Positions 9,506 to 21,092 of a stretch of 64,000 bases of DNA are shown here, in pieces. The stretch spans positions 130,677 through 194,676 of the forward strand of contig CAJNOP010000344.1 of the NCBI GenBank assembly GCA_905250075.1, in the 5' to 3' direction. Every line of letters begins with the position of its first letter. Position 1 is the first letter of the stretch. The position numbers and the translations under genes are program-made. The DNA is from Rotaria sp. Silwood1 (taxonomy: Eukaryota; Rotifera; Eurotatoria; Philodinida; Philodinidae). Below the pieces are notes generated by a model, which was not told the origin of the DNA, ran no database searches, and was given only the letters and a program-made list of their open reading frames with translations.

Positions 9506-12361
9506 ATGGAGAAAACGGAAAAGTCAATAACAACTGCTGCCGAAGCCACACCATGTGAATATACGAGCATAAAACCACGACAATCACCTCGTGCTCGGAT
9601 TTTTCTGAACTTCGTTCTAGTGTGGCTCGATGCCGATATCGATGATATAACCAACAACGATTGTATGAATTCCATCAGCAAATTCAAGGAAGTAGTGAAC
9701 AACACCCATAGATTTACTGATGTAAATGGATGCATCGATTTTATAACCGATATTAAAGAAGAGAGAGTATTTATGGTCATTTCTGATGTTTACATGGAAA
9801 CAATTCTTCCCATTATCCATGAAATTTCACAAATCAATAGTATCTATATTTTAAGTAAAAACCAAACTAGACATGAAGGCTGCGTCACAGACTGGCCAAC
9901 AATAAAAGGGATCTTTACAGATATTGCTTTGATTTGTAAAGCTCTTCAACAAGCTGCACAACAATGTGACCAAAACATGGTATCGATCAGTTTTGTCACC
10001 ATTGATAGTGAATCTACGAAGAAGGACCTCAATCAATTGGATTGTTCATTTATGTACACACAAATAATGAAGGAAATTTTATTAACCATTGATTTCAACC
10101 AACAACATATGAATGAATTCACTGCGTACTGTCGCGACGTTTTCGCCGATAATCCGAATGGTCTTCATTATGTTAACAAACTCGAACAAGAATACCACGA
10201 ATATGTCCCGATATGGTGGTATACGTGCCCAAGCTTTCTTTATTCAATGCTCAATCGATCATTACGAATGATGGAGATCGATCTCATCATAAAAATGGGA
10301 TTTTTTATTCGTGATCTTCATAATCACATCGTAGGGCTTCATGCTCAACAGTTTGCTGAACGTTCAATTTTGAATTCATTTACTGTGTATCGTGGTCAAG
10401 GATTGATGAAGGCTGACTTTGATCGAATGATAACGACACAAGGTGGACTATTATCATTTAACAATTTTTTATCGACTAGTATGGATCGTCAAGTATCTCT
10501 TGCCTTTGCTGATAGTAACCAAAGTGCACCTGATCGGATAGGTGTTCTCTTTGCAATAACTATTAATTCATCAATATCTAATACTGTTTTCGCAAACATC
10601 CGCGATGTCAGTTATTTCACAGAAGAAGAAGAAATTCTCTTCTCCATGCATTCCATTTTTCGTATAGGATCAATAAAACAAATCGATGGAAATGATTGTC
10701 TTTGGGAAGTCGATTTAACGTTGACTATTGATAACGATCCTGATCTTCAGATACTTACTGAACAAATGCGTAAAGAGACCTATCCTGAGCAGAAAGGATT
10801 CAGTCGTTTGGGAGCATTGCTGATTAAACTGGGACAGTTCAACAAAGCCGAAGAAGTTTGTGGTGTATTGCTCGATCAAACAAAGACTAACTCAGGAAAA
10901 GCATCGATATATGATATGCTCGGCATGGTGAAACGTGGCCAAGGTGAATACAAGGAAGCCGTTGCCTATTATAACAAATCTATGGAAATCAAACAAAAAG
11001 TTCTCTCATCAACGGATGCCGATTTGGGTACTTCTTACAACAACATAGGTTTGGTATATGAAAACATGGGTGACTATTCAACTGCACTTGAGTCTCATCA
11101 AAAAGCACTGGAAATTTGTCAAAAAACTCTTCCTTCAAATGATCCTCATTTGGCTAATTCTTACAATAACATTGCTTCGGTGTATGCCAACATGGGTGCA
11201 TATTCGAATGCCCTTTCATATTATACAAAAGGCCTCGAAATTTCTCAAAAAACTCTTCCTTCACATCATCCTCACTTGGCTACTTCTTACGACAACATTG
11301 GAATGGTGTATTCCAACATGGGTGACTATCCGAAAGCACTTGAATCTCATCAAAAAGCACTGAATATCTACCAAAAAACTCTACCTTCAAATCATCCTGA
11401 CTTGGCTGCTTCTTACAACAACATTGGTTTGGTGTATTGCAACATGGGTGACTATTCGAATGCACTTTCATATTATCAAAAGGGCCTCGAAATTTGTCAA
11501 AAAACTCTTTCTTTAAATCATCCTATATTGGCTATATTTTACATGAACATTGCTTCGGTGTATAACAAGTTGCGTGATTATCCGGATGCACTTGAATCTC
11601 ATCAAAAAGCACTGAATATCTACCAAAAAACTCTACCTTCAAATCATCCTCATTTGGCTAATTCTTACAACAACATTGGTTCGACATATGACAAAATGGG
11701 TGACTATTCGAATGCTCTTTCATATTATAAAAAAGGCCTCGAAATCGGTCAAAAAACTCTTCCTTCAAATCATCCTCATTTGGCTACTTCGTACGACAAT
11801 ATTGGTTCGGTGTATAACAACATGGGTAGCTATTCGAATGCACTTTCATCCCATCAAAAAGCACTGGATATCTATCACGAAACTCTTCCTTCAAATCATC
11901 CTGATTTTGCTATTTCTTACAACAACATTGGTTCGGTATATAACAAGATGGGTGACTATTCAAATGCACTTTCATACTATCAAAAGGGCCTCGAACTTGG
12001 TCAAAAAACTCTTCCTTCAAATCATCCTCATTTGGCTACTTCTTACAACCACATTGGTTCAACGTATTACCAGACAGGTGACTATTTGAATGCACTCTCG
12101 TTTTATCAAAAGGCACTAGAAGTCGATCAAAAAACTCTTTCTTCAAATGATCCTGATTTGGCTAGTTCTCACAACAACATTGGTTCGGTGTATTACGAGA
12201 TGGGTGACTATTTGAATGCACTTTCATTTCTAAAAACTGCGCTTTCTATCTGGCAAAAATCACTCCTGCCAACAGATCCTCTTATTAAAGCGGCGATAAA
12301 TAATGTTGACTGTGCAGAAAAGAAGCTGTTAGTTCTTTTTTCTTTTTTGATTGATGAATAG
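9506..12361 (+). CDS. ADP-ribosyltransferase with C-terminal TPR array (951 aa, intronless)
   Basis: The protein has three parts. Residues ~30-170 form an alternating alpha/beta region (hydrophobic strands FVLVWLDAD, VFMVISD, SIYILSKN) resembling a receiver/Rossmann-type fold; its function is unknown. Residues ~280-405 are an R-S-E class mono-ADP-ribosyltransferase domain: Arg296 in YRGQG, Ser-Thr-Ser at 323-325 (FLSTSMD), and an ExE motif around 374-376 (EEEEILF), which matches the arginine-specific signature. It would transfer ADP-ribose from NAD+ to protein. Residues ~430-935 are about twelve 42-residue TPRs of kinesin-light-chain type (SYNNIGSVYNKMGDYSNAL). Ten of them form a 126-bp DNA tandem array. 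There is no signal peptide, so a cytoplasmic protein is likely. Such ART-TPR fusions are greatly expanded in bdelloid rotifers; substrate and role are unknown. All catalytic motifs are intact. Confidence 0.92.
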   Translation: MEKTEKSITTAAEATPCEYTSIKPRQSPRARIFLNFVLVWLDADIDDITNNDCMNSISKFKEVVNNTHRFTDVNGCIDFITDIKEERVFMVISDVYMETILPIIHEISQINSIYILSKNQTRHEGCVTDWPTIKGIFTDIALICKALQQAAQQCDQNMVSISFVTIDSESTKKDLNQLDCSFMYTQIMKEILLTIDFNQQHMNEFTAYCRDVFADNPNGLHYVNKLEQEYHEYVPIWWYTCPSFLYSMLNRSLRMMEIDLIIKMGFFIRDLHNHIVGLHAQQFAERSILNSFTVYRGQGLMKADFDRMITTQGGLLSFNNFLSTSMDRQVSLAFADSNQSAPDRIGVLFAITINSSISNTVFANIRDVSYFTEEEEILFSMHSIFRIGSIKQIDGNDCLWEVDLTLTIDNDPDLQILTEQMRKETYPEQKGFSRLGALLIKLGQFNKAEEVCGVLLDQTKTNSGKASIYDMLGMVKRGQGEYKEAVAYYNKSMEIKQKVLSSTDADLGTSYNNIGLVYENMGDYSTALESHQKALEICQKTLPSNDPHLANSYNNIASVYANMGAYSNALSYYTKGLEISQKTLPSHHPHLATSYDNIGMVYSNMGDYPKALESHQKALNIYQKTLPSNHPDLAASYNNIGLVYCNMGDYSNALSYYQKGLEICQKTLSLNHPILAIFYMNIASVYNKLRDYPDALESHQKALNIYQKTLPSNHPHLANSYNNIGSTYDKMGDYSNALSYYKKGLEIGQKTLPSNHPHLATSYDNIGSVYNNMGSYSNALSSHQKALDIYHETLPSNHPDFAISYNNIGSVYNKMGDYSNALSYYQKGLELGQKTLPSNHPHLATSYNHIGSTYYQTGDYLNALSFYQKALEVDQKTLSSNDPDLASSHNNIGSVYYEMGDYLNALSFLKTALSIWQKSLLPTDPLIKAAINNVDCAEKKLLVLFSFLIDE
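11027..12286 (+). repeat. ten-unit 126-bp coding tandem repeat (TPR array)
   Basis: Ten consecutive 42-codon units lie inside the ART-TPR gene. Units alternate between an ESHQKAL form and an SYYQKGL form over the first eight, so the real unit of recent duplication looks like a 252-bp dimer. The last two units diverge from this alternation. Confidence 0.9.
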
Positions 12362-13487
12362 ATTAGTTTTGATTGCTACTCACTTCCTTTTCCACCTTCT
12401 CTCGACTTGCAAAAATTCAATTCGAGCTTCTCCCAGTTATTTTCGTACTTCGCATTCTTGTTTTCTTTACGTTCAACAGCTAAAATGAAATCTAAAAGTT
12501 ATTAAACTTTTAGAGATAGAGGCTGCAACAAAAATTTTGGATGGTATATTCGTTAAAAGATACTCGATATCAATCTAACGAAAAATTCTTTCTAAAGGAT
12601 TGAATACGCACCTTTTCGATTAATTGATTGATAACCATAGCTAGCAATTTTCTTATATTATATCTTCAAAATATCCCGTTGTCTCGTCTCATTTATATAG
12701 TGTTCATTCCGTTTTTTTTTATTCATTTTTTTCTTCTTTCTTTTAATGAATAATCGACACAAAATCATATCCGTCATCGTCAACGAGAAAAATTTATTTA
12801 TACTTACGATTTGATGGTGGATATGTCTGCCTGTGCTTGAGAAGCCATTGAGAGAAGCATAAAGAACGGAAAACAAAGACATCAGCCAACAATATTCGCG
12901 ATGAACGAACTAACATAATATCAATGCAAATACTTTCGATAATACCTTTAATGGTATCAACAACTTTACATAGTATTATATCGATAATTATAGAAATGAT
13001 ATAATCTATAATAATCTTTATAATACTATGAATTTGTATTTGAATTAAATATGTATTACAGCACGTTCAGTTATATCAATATCACAACACTAAATACACA
13101 AAATAAACACATCTAGAATCAAATCAATAATTATGTATATTGATAGAAATCTTAAAAATAATATCTTTATTTATAGAGATATTTTATAATAACAAGTACA
13201 TGAAGAACTATAATCATAGGATAAACATTCAAATTTACATGATATAAGTAGACGTGTATAGGACGAAATTAAAATGCGCCATTTCTATATGATTTTTCTT
13301 CATAAATACGTGGCATTACCTATGTAATCATTTGTCTATACTCGCGTATTTTCTATTTCATAATGTAGCCCATAGATCGATAAAAAAATATCCAGGTTAA
13401 AACAGGTGTGAGGAAGATTTTATTGGTTTATCATGGACAAGAAATTTTTTATTTATTCAAATACAGTAAAATTTCTCTAATAATTGC
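12362..13487. other. AT-rich intergenic region
   Basis: About 1.1 kb downstream of the ART-TPR stop. It contains T-rich runs and ATA-rich segments (12950-13060), with no supported gene. Confidence 0.5.
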
Positions 13488-14284
13488 ATGATTGGCATAC
13501 TGCTCAGAATTAGTCACTTTATGGAGATCTTCATGATAGGAAAATATTCATTAACTAATAATCGTCACATAGAAAAATCTAGACAAGAATTAATTCGTTT
13601 CGAAAATCTATCCAAATCTGTTTCATTATCTCGTTTATTTGAATTCGAATGTATTTTAGCTAAATTATATTATGCTCGACCCAAGTAGCCGAAGTTTGGA
13701 AAAAAAACGCGTTTTAACGCTCTGAAAGTGAAAATTTTACGCATTTCTAGCGTTGTTCCAAATTTTTGTCTGAGTGAGAACGATATTATAATCAATGTCT
13801 AATAAATGTTGATATAGTGATCAATTAATCTCAAATGATATTAATGAGCAACCATATCGTTTTTTTTTATCAGAAAAAAAGAATGAAAATCTATTTGAAA
13901 AGAACAAATCATTTGATGATTTTTGTACATTAAGTCAAACATATTATGGTATTATTGAAAAAGATAAGCATTTAAATAATAATAATTTAGATATTGAAAA
14001 TTCTTTAATTAAATTAGCTTATCAACGTTTACAACTTTTACATGAAGTTAATAAAACAAATGTTGAAAGAAAAACTTCAAACTAATTATTTATTTGCGTT
14101 TTTTTGTTTTTAATAACTTAGCAGAAGCAAAAACAAAAAAATTTAATTTATATCTATAGACATTAATAAAACAATATGTTGAATGACTCTTAGAATGTGT
14201 TTGTAAAGGAACTTATATTCCATTAAAAAATTCTGAAGATGATGATCATCATCATCAAACAATCAATATTGCTTTCTCGCATTG
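13488..14284 (+). pseudogene. decayed gene fragment of unknown family
   Basis: Three blocks read like real rotifer coding sequence, but stops and frame changes interrupt them. Block 1 (about 13500-13687) reads RQELIRFENLSKSVSLSRLF and ends at a TAG. Block 2 (about 13874-14083) follows a plausible TATCAG acceptor and reads YYGIIEKDKHLNNNNLDIEN and onward to a TAA. Block 3 (about 14160-14283) contains an in-frame TGA after LIKQYVE. Codon use (AAT, GAA and TTA rich) resembles the true genes nearby. I do not recognise the family. A living gene with unusual splicing is possible, but the internal TGA favours decay. Confidence 0.4.
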
Positions 14285-15735
14285 ATTTCTAAAGTATTTT
14301 TATTCAATTTTCTAACTGTCAGGAAAACATTTCACACTTTGGAGATCTTCGCTTAGTGGTTTGAATTTATACTTGATCATTGACAATTCACTGTAAACAA
14401 CTTACCAGACAGGTTTGTTCTTAATAGAGTCAATTGAAAACCTTACAAAGAATAGATCAGGAAACCCTGAAATATACAATTCGATGCGTCATCATTTCCT
14501 CCTTCGAACGATGAAAACCAGTTCTCTATCTTGTTTCTATCAAAAATTATTTAAAATATACTCACTCATATTTTTTTTAAAATGAATATTAATACAACCA
14601 GCACATATAATAACTTTCTCTATCAGACTATATAGAGAGAAAGTTTCTTTAAATTTTTTATAAGGAACTAGAGTATCAGTCTCACTACTGTTGGACTGCC
14701 CTAAGTAATTAATCGGTGTGAATGAATCATATATAGTTTTTGTATTGGTATCTAATAAAGAGAAATCAATCCATCCACACCCACATCCATATGTTGATAC
14801 TCTGTTGCTGGAACTGTAGTGAGCTTTTATTTTTACTCCTGCTATTTCTAGTATAACAAATACAAAGAGCTTCAGAGATTCATTTTGATTTCAAATAGTT
14901 AGAAGAGTTTCGTACAGAAAAAGATTTCCTATAAATGTGTAGATTTCTTCGATACATAGGAGAGTAGCTCACCAATTTTAAGTATCTCGAGTAAAATATA
15001 ACGGTCAAATTATAAAAAAATCAGTGTTTTATGGAATTTACTGAAAAGGAGACGAAACTCATATTGAAGATGATCTCCCTGATATAGTTCAAACAAATTT
15101 CTAACAACACACCGTTCTCTAGAACATCGTAAGACAAACTACAGATTTTGTTACAGCGAAAAATCCGCGTAGGACTAAAAGGAATATATATCTGTATCAT
15201 CTTCCATTGAAGGATTATTTAGACTATCTTGAATAAAAAAGTTTCAGAATTTTTGGACTACATCTCTTCGATGTGAGAAGTTTTCAAAAAATACATGTTG
15301 TATATAGAGGTATAAGTCGTACAGCTGACCCGCCGCTGTTGGACCCTTCGGCTAGCACTTCTAGTTGTATATACTACTTGTGGAAAAGCACTGGCATCTT
15401 AAAAGTTGAACATCTTTCAATGCGTAATTTATAAATTTATCACTTGAAACAATAAAAAACGGTTTTGTTTAGCGGAACTTCGAGAAAGTCGCTCCAGCAT
15501 TTTTCTCTAAAATTCTCAAGACCATCTCAATCGTTTATTTGAATTCTAACACCAATCAATCAAAAATTCGTTACTCATTTCTAATAATTTATTATGATTT
15601 AAAAGACAGTACATGCTGTAAACTACATTGAGAATTCCTCAATTGTAAAAGAAAATAATAATTGAAAAAGTTGAAATAAATTTCTAAACTTATAATTATA
15701 ACTAATGAATAAAAATAAAACACTATGTCATTTGA
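14285..15735. other. unassigned intergenic region
   Basis: About 1.4 kb without convincing coding sequence. One short TGTGGG-like tract on the minus strand (CCACACCCACATCC, about 14776-14789) recalls the tracts further right. Confidence 0.45.
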
Positions 15736-16562
15736 TTAAACTTGTTCAAGTTCGATTAGAATTCCTCCACAATCTCTTGGATGAAGAAATATAACTGGTT
15801 TTCCATGAGCACCAATTTGAGTTTTTTCACTAAGTGTACGAATTTTTTTTTGTTTAATATCTTTAATTGCTTCTTCAATATTATCAACCTAAATTAAACA
15901 TAAAAAAAAAGTCTAAAAATAATTTAATAAATAATAAAATACTTCAATACAAATATGATGAATTCCACCTGATTTATTTTTTTCTAAAAATTTTTTTATT
16001 GGACTTTTTTCACCAAGTGGAAATAAAAGCTAAATTAAAACAACAATTGTTTTTTTTTTAAATTTCATTTATTATTTGTTTATTAACACAAAAAATTTAC
16101 TTCGATTTTTGTATTACCAAAATTAACAAAAGTTGTATAAACACCATGTTCTTTTTGTGGTACAGCATCACTTACAGAATTTGCATGAAGAACATTTTTG
16201 AAAAAATGACTTGCTTCTTCTAAAATATATATATATATAGTCAAAAAAAAGGGATGTTCTTTAGCTTATTTATATAACCTAAATTAGGAACAGCTACAGC
16301 AATATGATTGAGTTTACCAAGTTTCCATAAATGATCGGGTACATTTGCTGTAGTCTAAAATTAATCAATAAATTAATGTAGAGTTTATGATAAATCTTTA
16401 TATTACAGATGGTTTATTAGCATCAGTTGAACTCAAACAAATATTATTTAATACTAGTCTTGGATAAATTGTGCGAGTAAAGATCTATACAAGAAAAACA
16501 AAATTCTATAATGAATAAGGAATATTTAGTTTTTTTTTTACCTGTCGAAAATTACTGAGCAT
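15736..16562 (-). CDS. MCEE: methylmalonyl-CoA epimerase, mitochondrial (6 exons, 177 aa)
   Basis: Coding exons in transcript order: 16542-16562, 16407-16484, 16279-16354, 16101-16219, 15943-16029, 15736-15888. Phases close to one 177-aa frame, essentially the animal MCEE length. The first ~33 residues are basic and lack acidic clusters (MLSNFRQIFTRTIYPRL), fitting a mitochondrial targeting peptide. The rest is a glyoxalase/VOC fold. Family metal ligands are recognisable as His50 (LNHIAVAV), His122 (GGIHHICIE) and Glu173 (ILIELEQV). The signature HGKPVILFHPRDCGG is intact. The enzyme interconverts (2R)- and (2S)-methylmalonyl-CoA between propionyl-CoA carboxylase and the B12-dependent mutase. 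Introns are short and AT-rich. Confidence 0.96.
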
Positions 16563-18234
16563 GATTTATTTTATCTCACAAAAAAAAATCAGAAACAACT
16601 AAACACGCAAGGTTTATATTTTTGATTACATACTTGTTATGTTATGATGTTTTCTTTCCTTTTTGGCCCTTGCGAATTGTTTAAAGTACAACTATGCCGA
16701 CCTTCCTTTCTCTTCTCTAATCAATCGTCAAAACATATCGGAGGTGTACCTTCGTGCCGAGGTTTTTTTTTCATTTAATATATAGTGTGCGTTATGTCAA
16801 TACAAAACCAAAAGAAAAATAGACTATATGCATCGATATTGTATTGATGTATATAATTCGAAAGAGAAAAATATGAATGAAGAGAACACAAAATAAATAA
16901 ATTATACATTGTCTCGATACATAAAGCATTTTTTGTTAAGCACGTCATGCTTTGATTACTTTGCTTTTATTTTATTAATTAACAGATAACTAAACAAAAG
17001 GTATTTTATAAACGTACTGTTATTGCATTTAAATCATTTGATTAAACAATATCATTTTAAATAAAAATCGTCTCATTAGAAATAACTTTATATAATACAC
17101 GAAATTATAATGACAAATCTGAGTACGAAGATATCTATAAGGTGATCATGTTCATATTACTCTTGATCTCTTCATACTACAATGCGTACATATGTTTATA
17201 TTTGTATCAACGATACAGATGGTAAAGGCAATGAACTGTATCGGTCATGAGAGAAGAGAACAGTCGCATATATTTAGAGAGAGTAAATCGTGGTATATTT
17301 AACAAAAATCGGCAATTTACTGCCCATGATGACCGATAAGTCGCGTATAGAATCGGAAAATTCTACATTAACTGAAAAGAGTGTTGTTTTCTCATTTTTC
17401 ATAGATTGAAAAGATCTTATAGTCAAGTTCAGTAGCGAAATGAACACAACATTGAAAACGAAAATAGATGTCGCTGCGAAAACCTATTTTTAGAGATCAT
17501 TCTTCATTCAAGTCTCGGATGATGTCTGAGACAATAAAATTTTGATACTTAATATGGAATTTGTTTTTTTTGTTTATGGTATATTGATGTTTCAGACGGA
17601 TTCTGCATGTCGACATCACGTCAATCTGACATAATTCAAAAACTTTTCGAAAAAAATTGCAATTCCGTAAATGTGACGATAAGCAAAAGCGATCGGTTTT
17701 ATTCGAGAAATTTTGTCAGTAAACTACGCTCAACCGACAATTTTTATCAGACGAATTTGAAACAAGTCTATCAATGTCCTTACTATTCAAAACATTCTCT
17801 ATGATAAAGAAATGACTATAACGAATCTACATCTTATTATCACTTAGAAAAAGAGAATAAACTAATCCGATATGGTTTAGGTCGATCTTTTTGCCAACCT
17901 ATCATATTCGTGCAATATTAAAAGAATGTTTAACATTTGCTCAAATACTTTCCAAACATAATAACACAAATGTTTGTTCTTTTTTTGTTGTTGTGCATAT
18001 TAATCAAATTGAGTACTGTTTTTTTTAATCCTTAAAATATGTTCATGTAACTATTAAAAGATAATAAACTATTTTCAGTTTTTTCAATTTGTATTTCTTT
18101 TATTTAATAATGGCAAATGCCAGTACTATATCAAAATTTTGCAACTCTATTTATTTTCTTCCTCCAATGAAAATAATTGATGAATCATTAACAGGTAGTT
18201 AAAAACAAATGAGAATCACTTTCAAAAACTTTTT
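16563..18234. other. divergent intergenic region between MCEE and the RING gene
   Basis: About 1.7 kb between two divergently transcribed genes, so it must hold both promoters. A plus-strand open stretch at 17607-17804 has weak coding character and no splice partners. An ATG at 18109 opens a short frame (MANASTISKF) ending near a GTAGTT at 18195. It could be an upstream exon or UTR of the RING gene, but no acceptor supports this. Confidence 0.4.
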
Positions 18235-19813
18235 ATGATGACAAATTTGTATAAGATTGAAAATCTTGAAAATCTTTTACAATGTACAATTTGTCATCAA
18301 CGTTTTCAAACACCAAAAGTTCTTGAATGTCAACATACTTTTTGCTTATCATGTTTACAAAGTAGTTTTTTTTTTTTTATTCTAAAAATCTTTATATATC
18401 TATTTTTTTAATTAGACATTTATGATACAGAAAACCAAACATTAATATGGTTTGTTAATAAATTTGAGTTCTTTTTTTTCTTCTCTAATTCATCTCATCT
18501 TCTTTTTCTTAAGTCCAATATGTCAACGAAATATCAAATTAACTGAAAATCTTAATGAATTAGCAAATAATCTTTTAATAATAAATTTAATAGATATTCA
18601 ACCAATAAAAGCTAAATGTTCATCATGTCAAAAAATAGAAATTTTAACATTATGTGAACATTGTAATTGTACAATATGTACAAATTGTAATGAAAAACAT
18701 GTTGATGATATACGAAAATCAATTAAAATAACACTTAAAGAATTAGAAAATAAAAATCAAAATGAATTAAAAAGTTAATTAAGAAAATTTGTTTTTTTTA
18801 AATTTTTTGATCTTTTTTTAGTTTCTATTCATAAATCTTTTAAGACAATACGAAATGATATAAATAATCAATTTCAAAATATTCGTCAACAATATAATTC
18901 AAATTTATTAGAAAAACAAATCGATATACTTAAACAACTTGAATTCTATGAACAAGATTTATTAATGTAAGGATATGAATATATTTTTAATTTTTATTTT
19001 CGATCGATAGAAAATAGAAGAAAAAGATTTCTTTTTTGTTTTATTTCGATTTAGATAAATAAACAAAAAAAAATATAGATCTTTAGTTCAACATCAGTTT
19101 AATTAAATATATTTTAGACAAATAGAAAATGATCTTAATGTTCTTGAACAATCTAAACTTGAAATTATTCGAAATAATATTCATCTCAATAGGTGGTTTA
19201 TTATTTTTTTTAATTTTCATAAGAAAAACAATTTTTTTGTTTTAGTAAAACAGAATCTGAATTAAACAATTTATTAACAAGATCATCCAATATTCAATAT
19301 CATTTAAGAGAAAAATTTGTTGAATGTATATCTTATTTAAATGTAAGTTTTTCTAATCAAGAAAAACAATTCAATAGTTTGTGTCTTTTTTTTTTTTTAC
19401 AATTTAATTTTTAGTCAATTGAAATTTCTTTACAATATGATCAAAGTCAATTGAATGAAATTAATCAATTATGTCATAGTTTTCAATTGAGTACTTCTGA
19501 TACAGATGAAAATTTAGAGTTAGTTTTTTTAAATTTGTTTATAAAACTTCTTTTTTTTTTTCGTTTTATTTTGTAAAGACCAATCGATATAACTTTACGA
19601 ACATTTCTAAATCAAGATTATAAATGTCGTATAAGATTAGATAAGACAATAAATGAATTAAAAGAAATATTTGGTAAACAAGAAAATGTTGATCCAAATA
19701 AAATCATCATAACAAAAATTAATAATTATTTTGATGAATTTGATAATAATCGTACATTAAAATCTTATAATTGTGATTCAACAAGTATTCTTATGATATA
19801 TCTTCGAAAATAA
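18235..19813 (+). CDS. RING / B-box / coiled-coil (TRIM-like) protein (8 exons, 358 aa)
   Basis: Exons: 18235-18361, 18416-18449, 18514-18773, 18822-18966, 19118-19192, 19246-19342, 19415-19518, 19579-19813. All phases close to a 358-aa frame. Residues ~13-58 form a C3HC4 RING spread over three exons: CTIC, then CQHTFCLSC, then CPIC. A second zinc site, B-box-like, follows at about residues 88-115 (CSSC, then CEHCNCTICTNC, then EKH). Most of the remainder is charged, Gln/Asn-rich and helical, consistent with a coiled coil. No NHL, SPRY or filamin domain is visible at the C terminus. A ubiquitin-ligase role is inferred from the RING. Two adjacent ATGs (18235, 18238) could each start it, and an upstream exon is not excluded. 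Confidence 0.85.
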
Positions 19814-19892
19814 TATCGTTCTTTTTTTTTTAATTCTAATATTTATTTTCCTGAGTAAAAGATAAGAACAAAAAAAAACAATTCATTGATAT

Positions 19893-20549
19893 TTAAACAG
19901 TTTCTTCAGTTTGATTATTATTATTATTATTATTTGTATGTATTTCAGTTGATATTGATAATCTTGTAAGATTTGGTGTAAGAGAATCTTTTCTTAAATG
20001 TATTAAATTATGTTCGTTATTATTTATTGATTTTGGACGTTGTCGACGATATGCTATTAAACGATTATAATGTTTTTTATTTTTATTTTTTGATCTTATG
20101 TGATTTTGTTTATATCGTTTAATATAAATTAATAATATTAATAAAGACAATAAAAATAATATTATTGATACTAGAAGAATTAATAAGAACATTATGAAAA
20201 AATGATTTTGAAATAAATTAGTTATGTTATTAGATAAAGATAAAGATTTTGTTGTATATGAAAAATTCTTTGTAGTATGAGAAACATTTGTTAATATTGT
20301 TGTTTGATTATTATCAATGAGAGGTATATATCCATTTAATGATTGAGGATAACAATCATTCGATACAAAACATGATAATGATGAAACCGAATGAGATGAA
20401 TATGTTCGAAAACGATGACTTGGTGGACCAGGAATAATAGGTGGTGGTGGTGGAAAATAACTTAGATAAGCAATTATAACTGACATATTAGTGGACATAT
20501 GAATTCCATGTAAAATATCATACGATAATAACGTACGTGATTGATACAT
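19893..20549 (-). CDS. single-pass membrane protein of unknown function (218 aa)
   Basis: One open frame. The N-terminal ~115 residues hold a proline run (YFPPPPPIIPGPP), two cysteines and several N-glycosylation sequons (NQT, NVS, NFS, NIT), typical of an extracellular stalk. A strong hydrophobic helix follows at residues ~117-143, then a basic segment (KRYKQNHIRSKNKNKKH), placing the C-terminal tail in the cytosol. The tail ends in a polyasparagine run encoded by an ATT/AAT microsatellite. There is no clear signal peptide, so the true start may lie in an unrecognised upstream exon. It is tail-to-tail with the RING gene, whose stop is only 79 bp away. I do not recognise the family. Confidence 0.65.
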   Translation of the reverse strand: MYQSRTLLSYDILHGIHMSTNMSVIIAYLSYFPPPPPIIPGPPSHRFRTYSSHSVSSLSCFVSNDCYPQSLNGYIPLIDNNQTTILTNVSHTTKNFSYTTKSLSLSNNITNLFQNHFFIMFLLILLVSIILFLLSLLILLIYIKRYKQNHIRSKNKNKKHYNRLIAYRRQRPKSINNNEHNLIHLRKDSLTPNLTRLSISTEIHTNNNNNNNQTEETV

Positions 20550-21092
20550 TATTGATGGTTAATCTTAATTTTAAACTTATTTCTTATAAATGAAAAAAAG
20601 AAAATTTCTATTTAAATACTAATCATTCATCAAATAAGAATAATAACATCATTATCTATTGTCATAGAAGAAAAATGAATAGATAAATAATAAATCAGAA
20701 TGCGCATTTATCGACAATATGTTGTAGTAAGATGGTTGATTTGTATTTATATAATATGTCTGTATGTTAGAGAGAAAGACAAATGCTTCGTAGTCTCATC
20801 AGGATAACACAAAGAGAAGAAAAAAAAAAGAAAATGTTGAGTTTCTTCTTTCTTCTTCTTTTTTTGTTTCATTTGTCATTATGATCTCATATATCAGCAT
20901 CAACAATTGAAGATTGGCAGCCAGATGGTTGTTTCACCCTGGGTACTCGTTTGACAACATATTCTATCACAATGAATTCCTAACTATTATTTTTTTGTCT
21001 TTTCTATTATTTTCTGACATGGTCAAGAATTTTCTTATTATAAAAACAGATTAATAATTTGCACAAGAAAAAAAAAAAAAGCAAAATATTAT
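20550..21092. other. intergenic region
   Basis: About 540 bp between two minus-strand genes. A short plus-strand open stretch near 20897-20980 (EDWQPDGCFTLG) has no splice partners I can support. No other feature seen. Confidence 0.4.

Noticed and set aside
9481-9820. minus-strand open frames overlapping the ART-TPR start
   Set aside because: Antisense shadows of the real gene.
11058-12089. plus-strand open frames in another phase of the TPR array
   Set aside because: Frame shadows produced by the 126-bp coding repeat.
17607-17804. 65-aa plus-strand open frame with a possible upstream acceptor
   Set aside because: Codon use is unlike neighbouring genes, and there is no partner exon or recognisable family.
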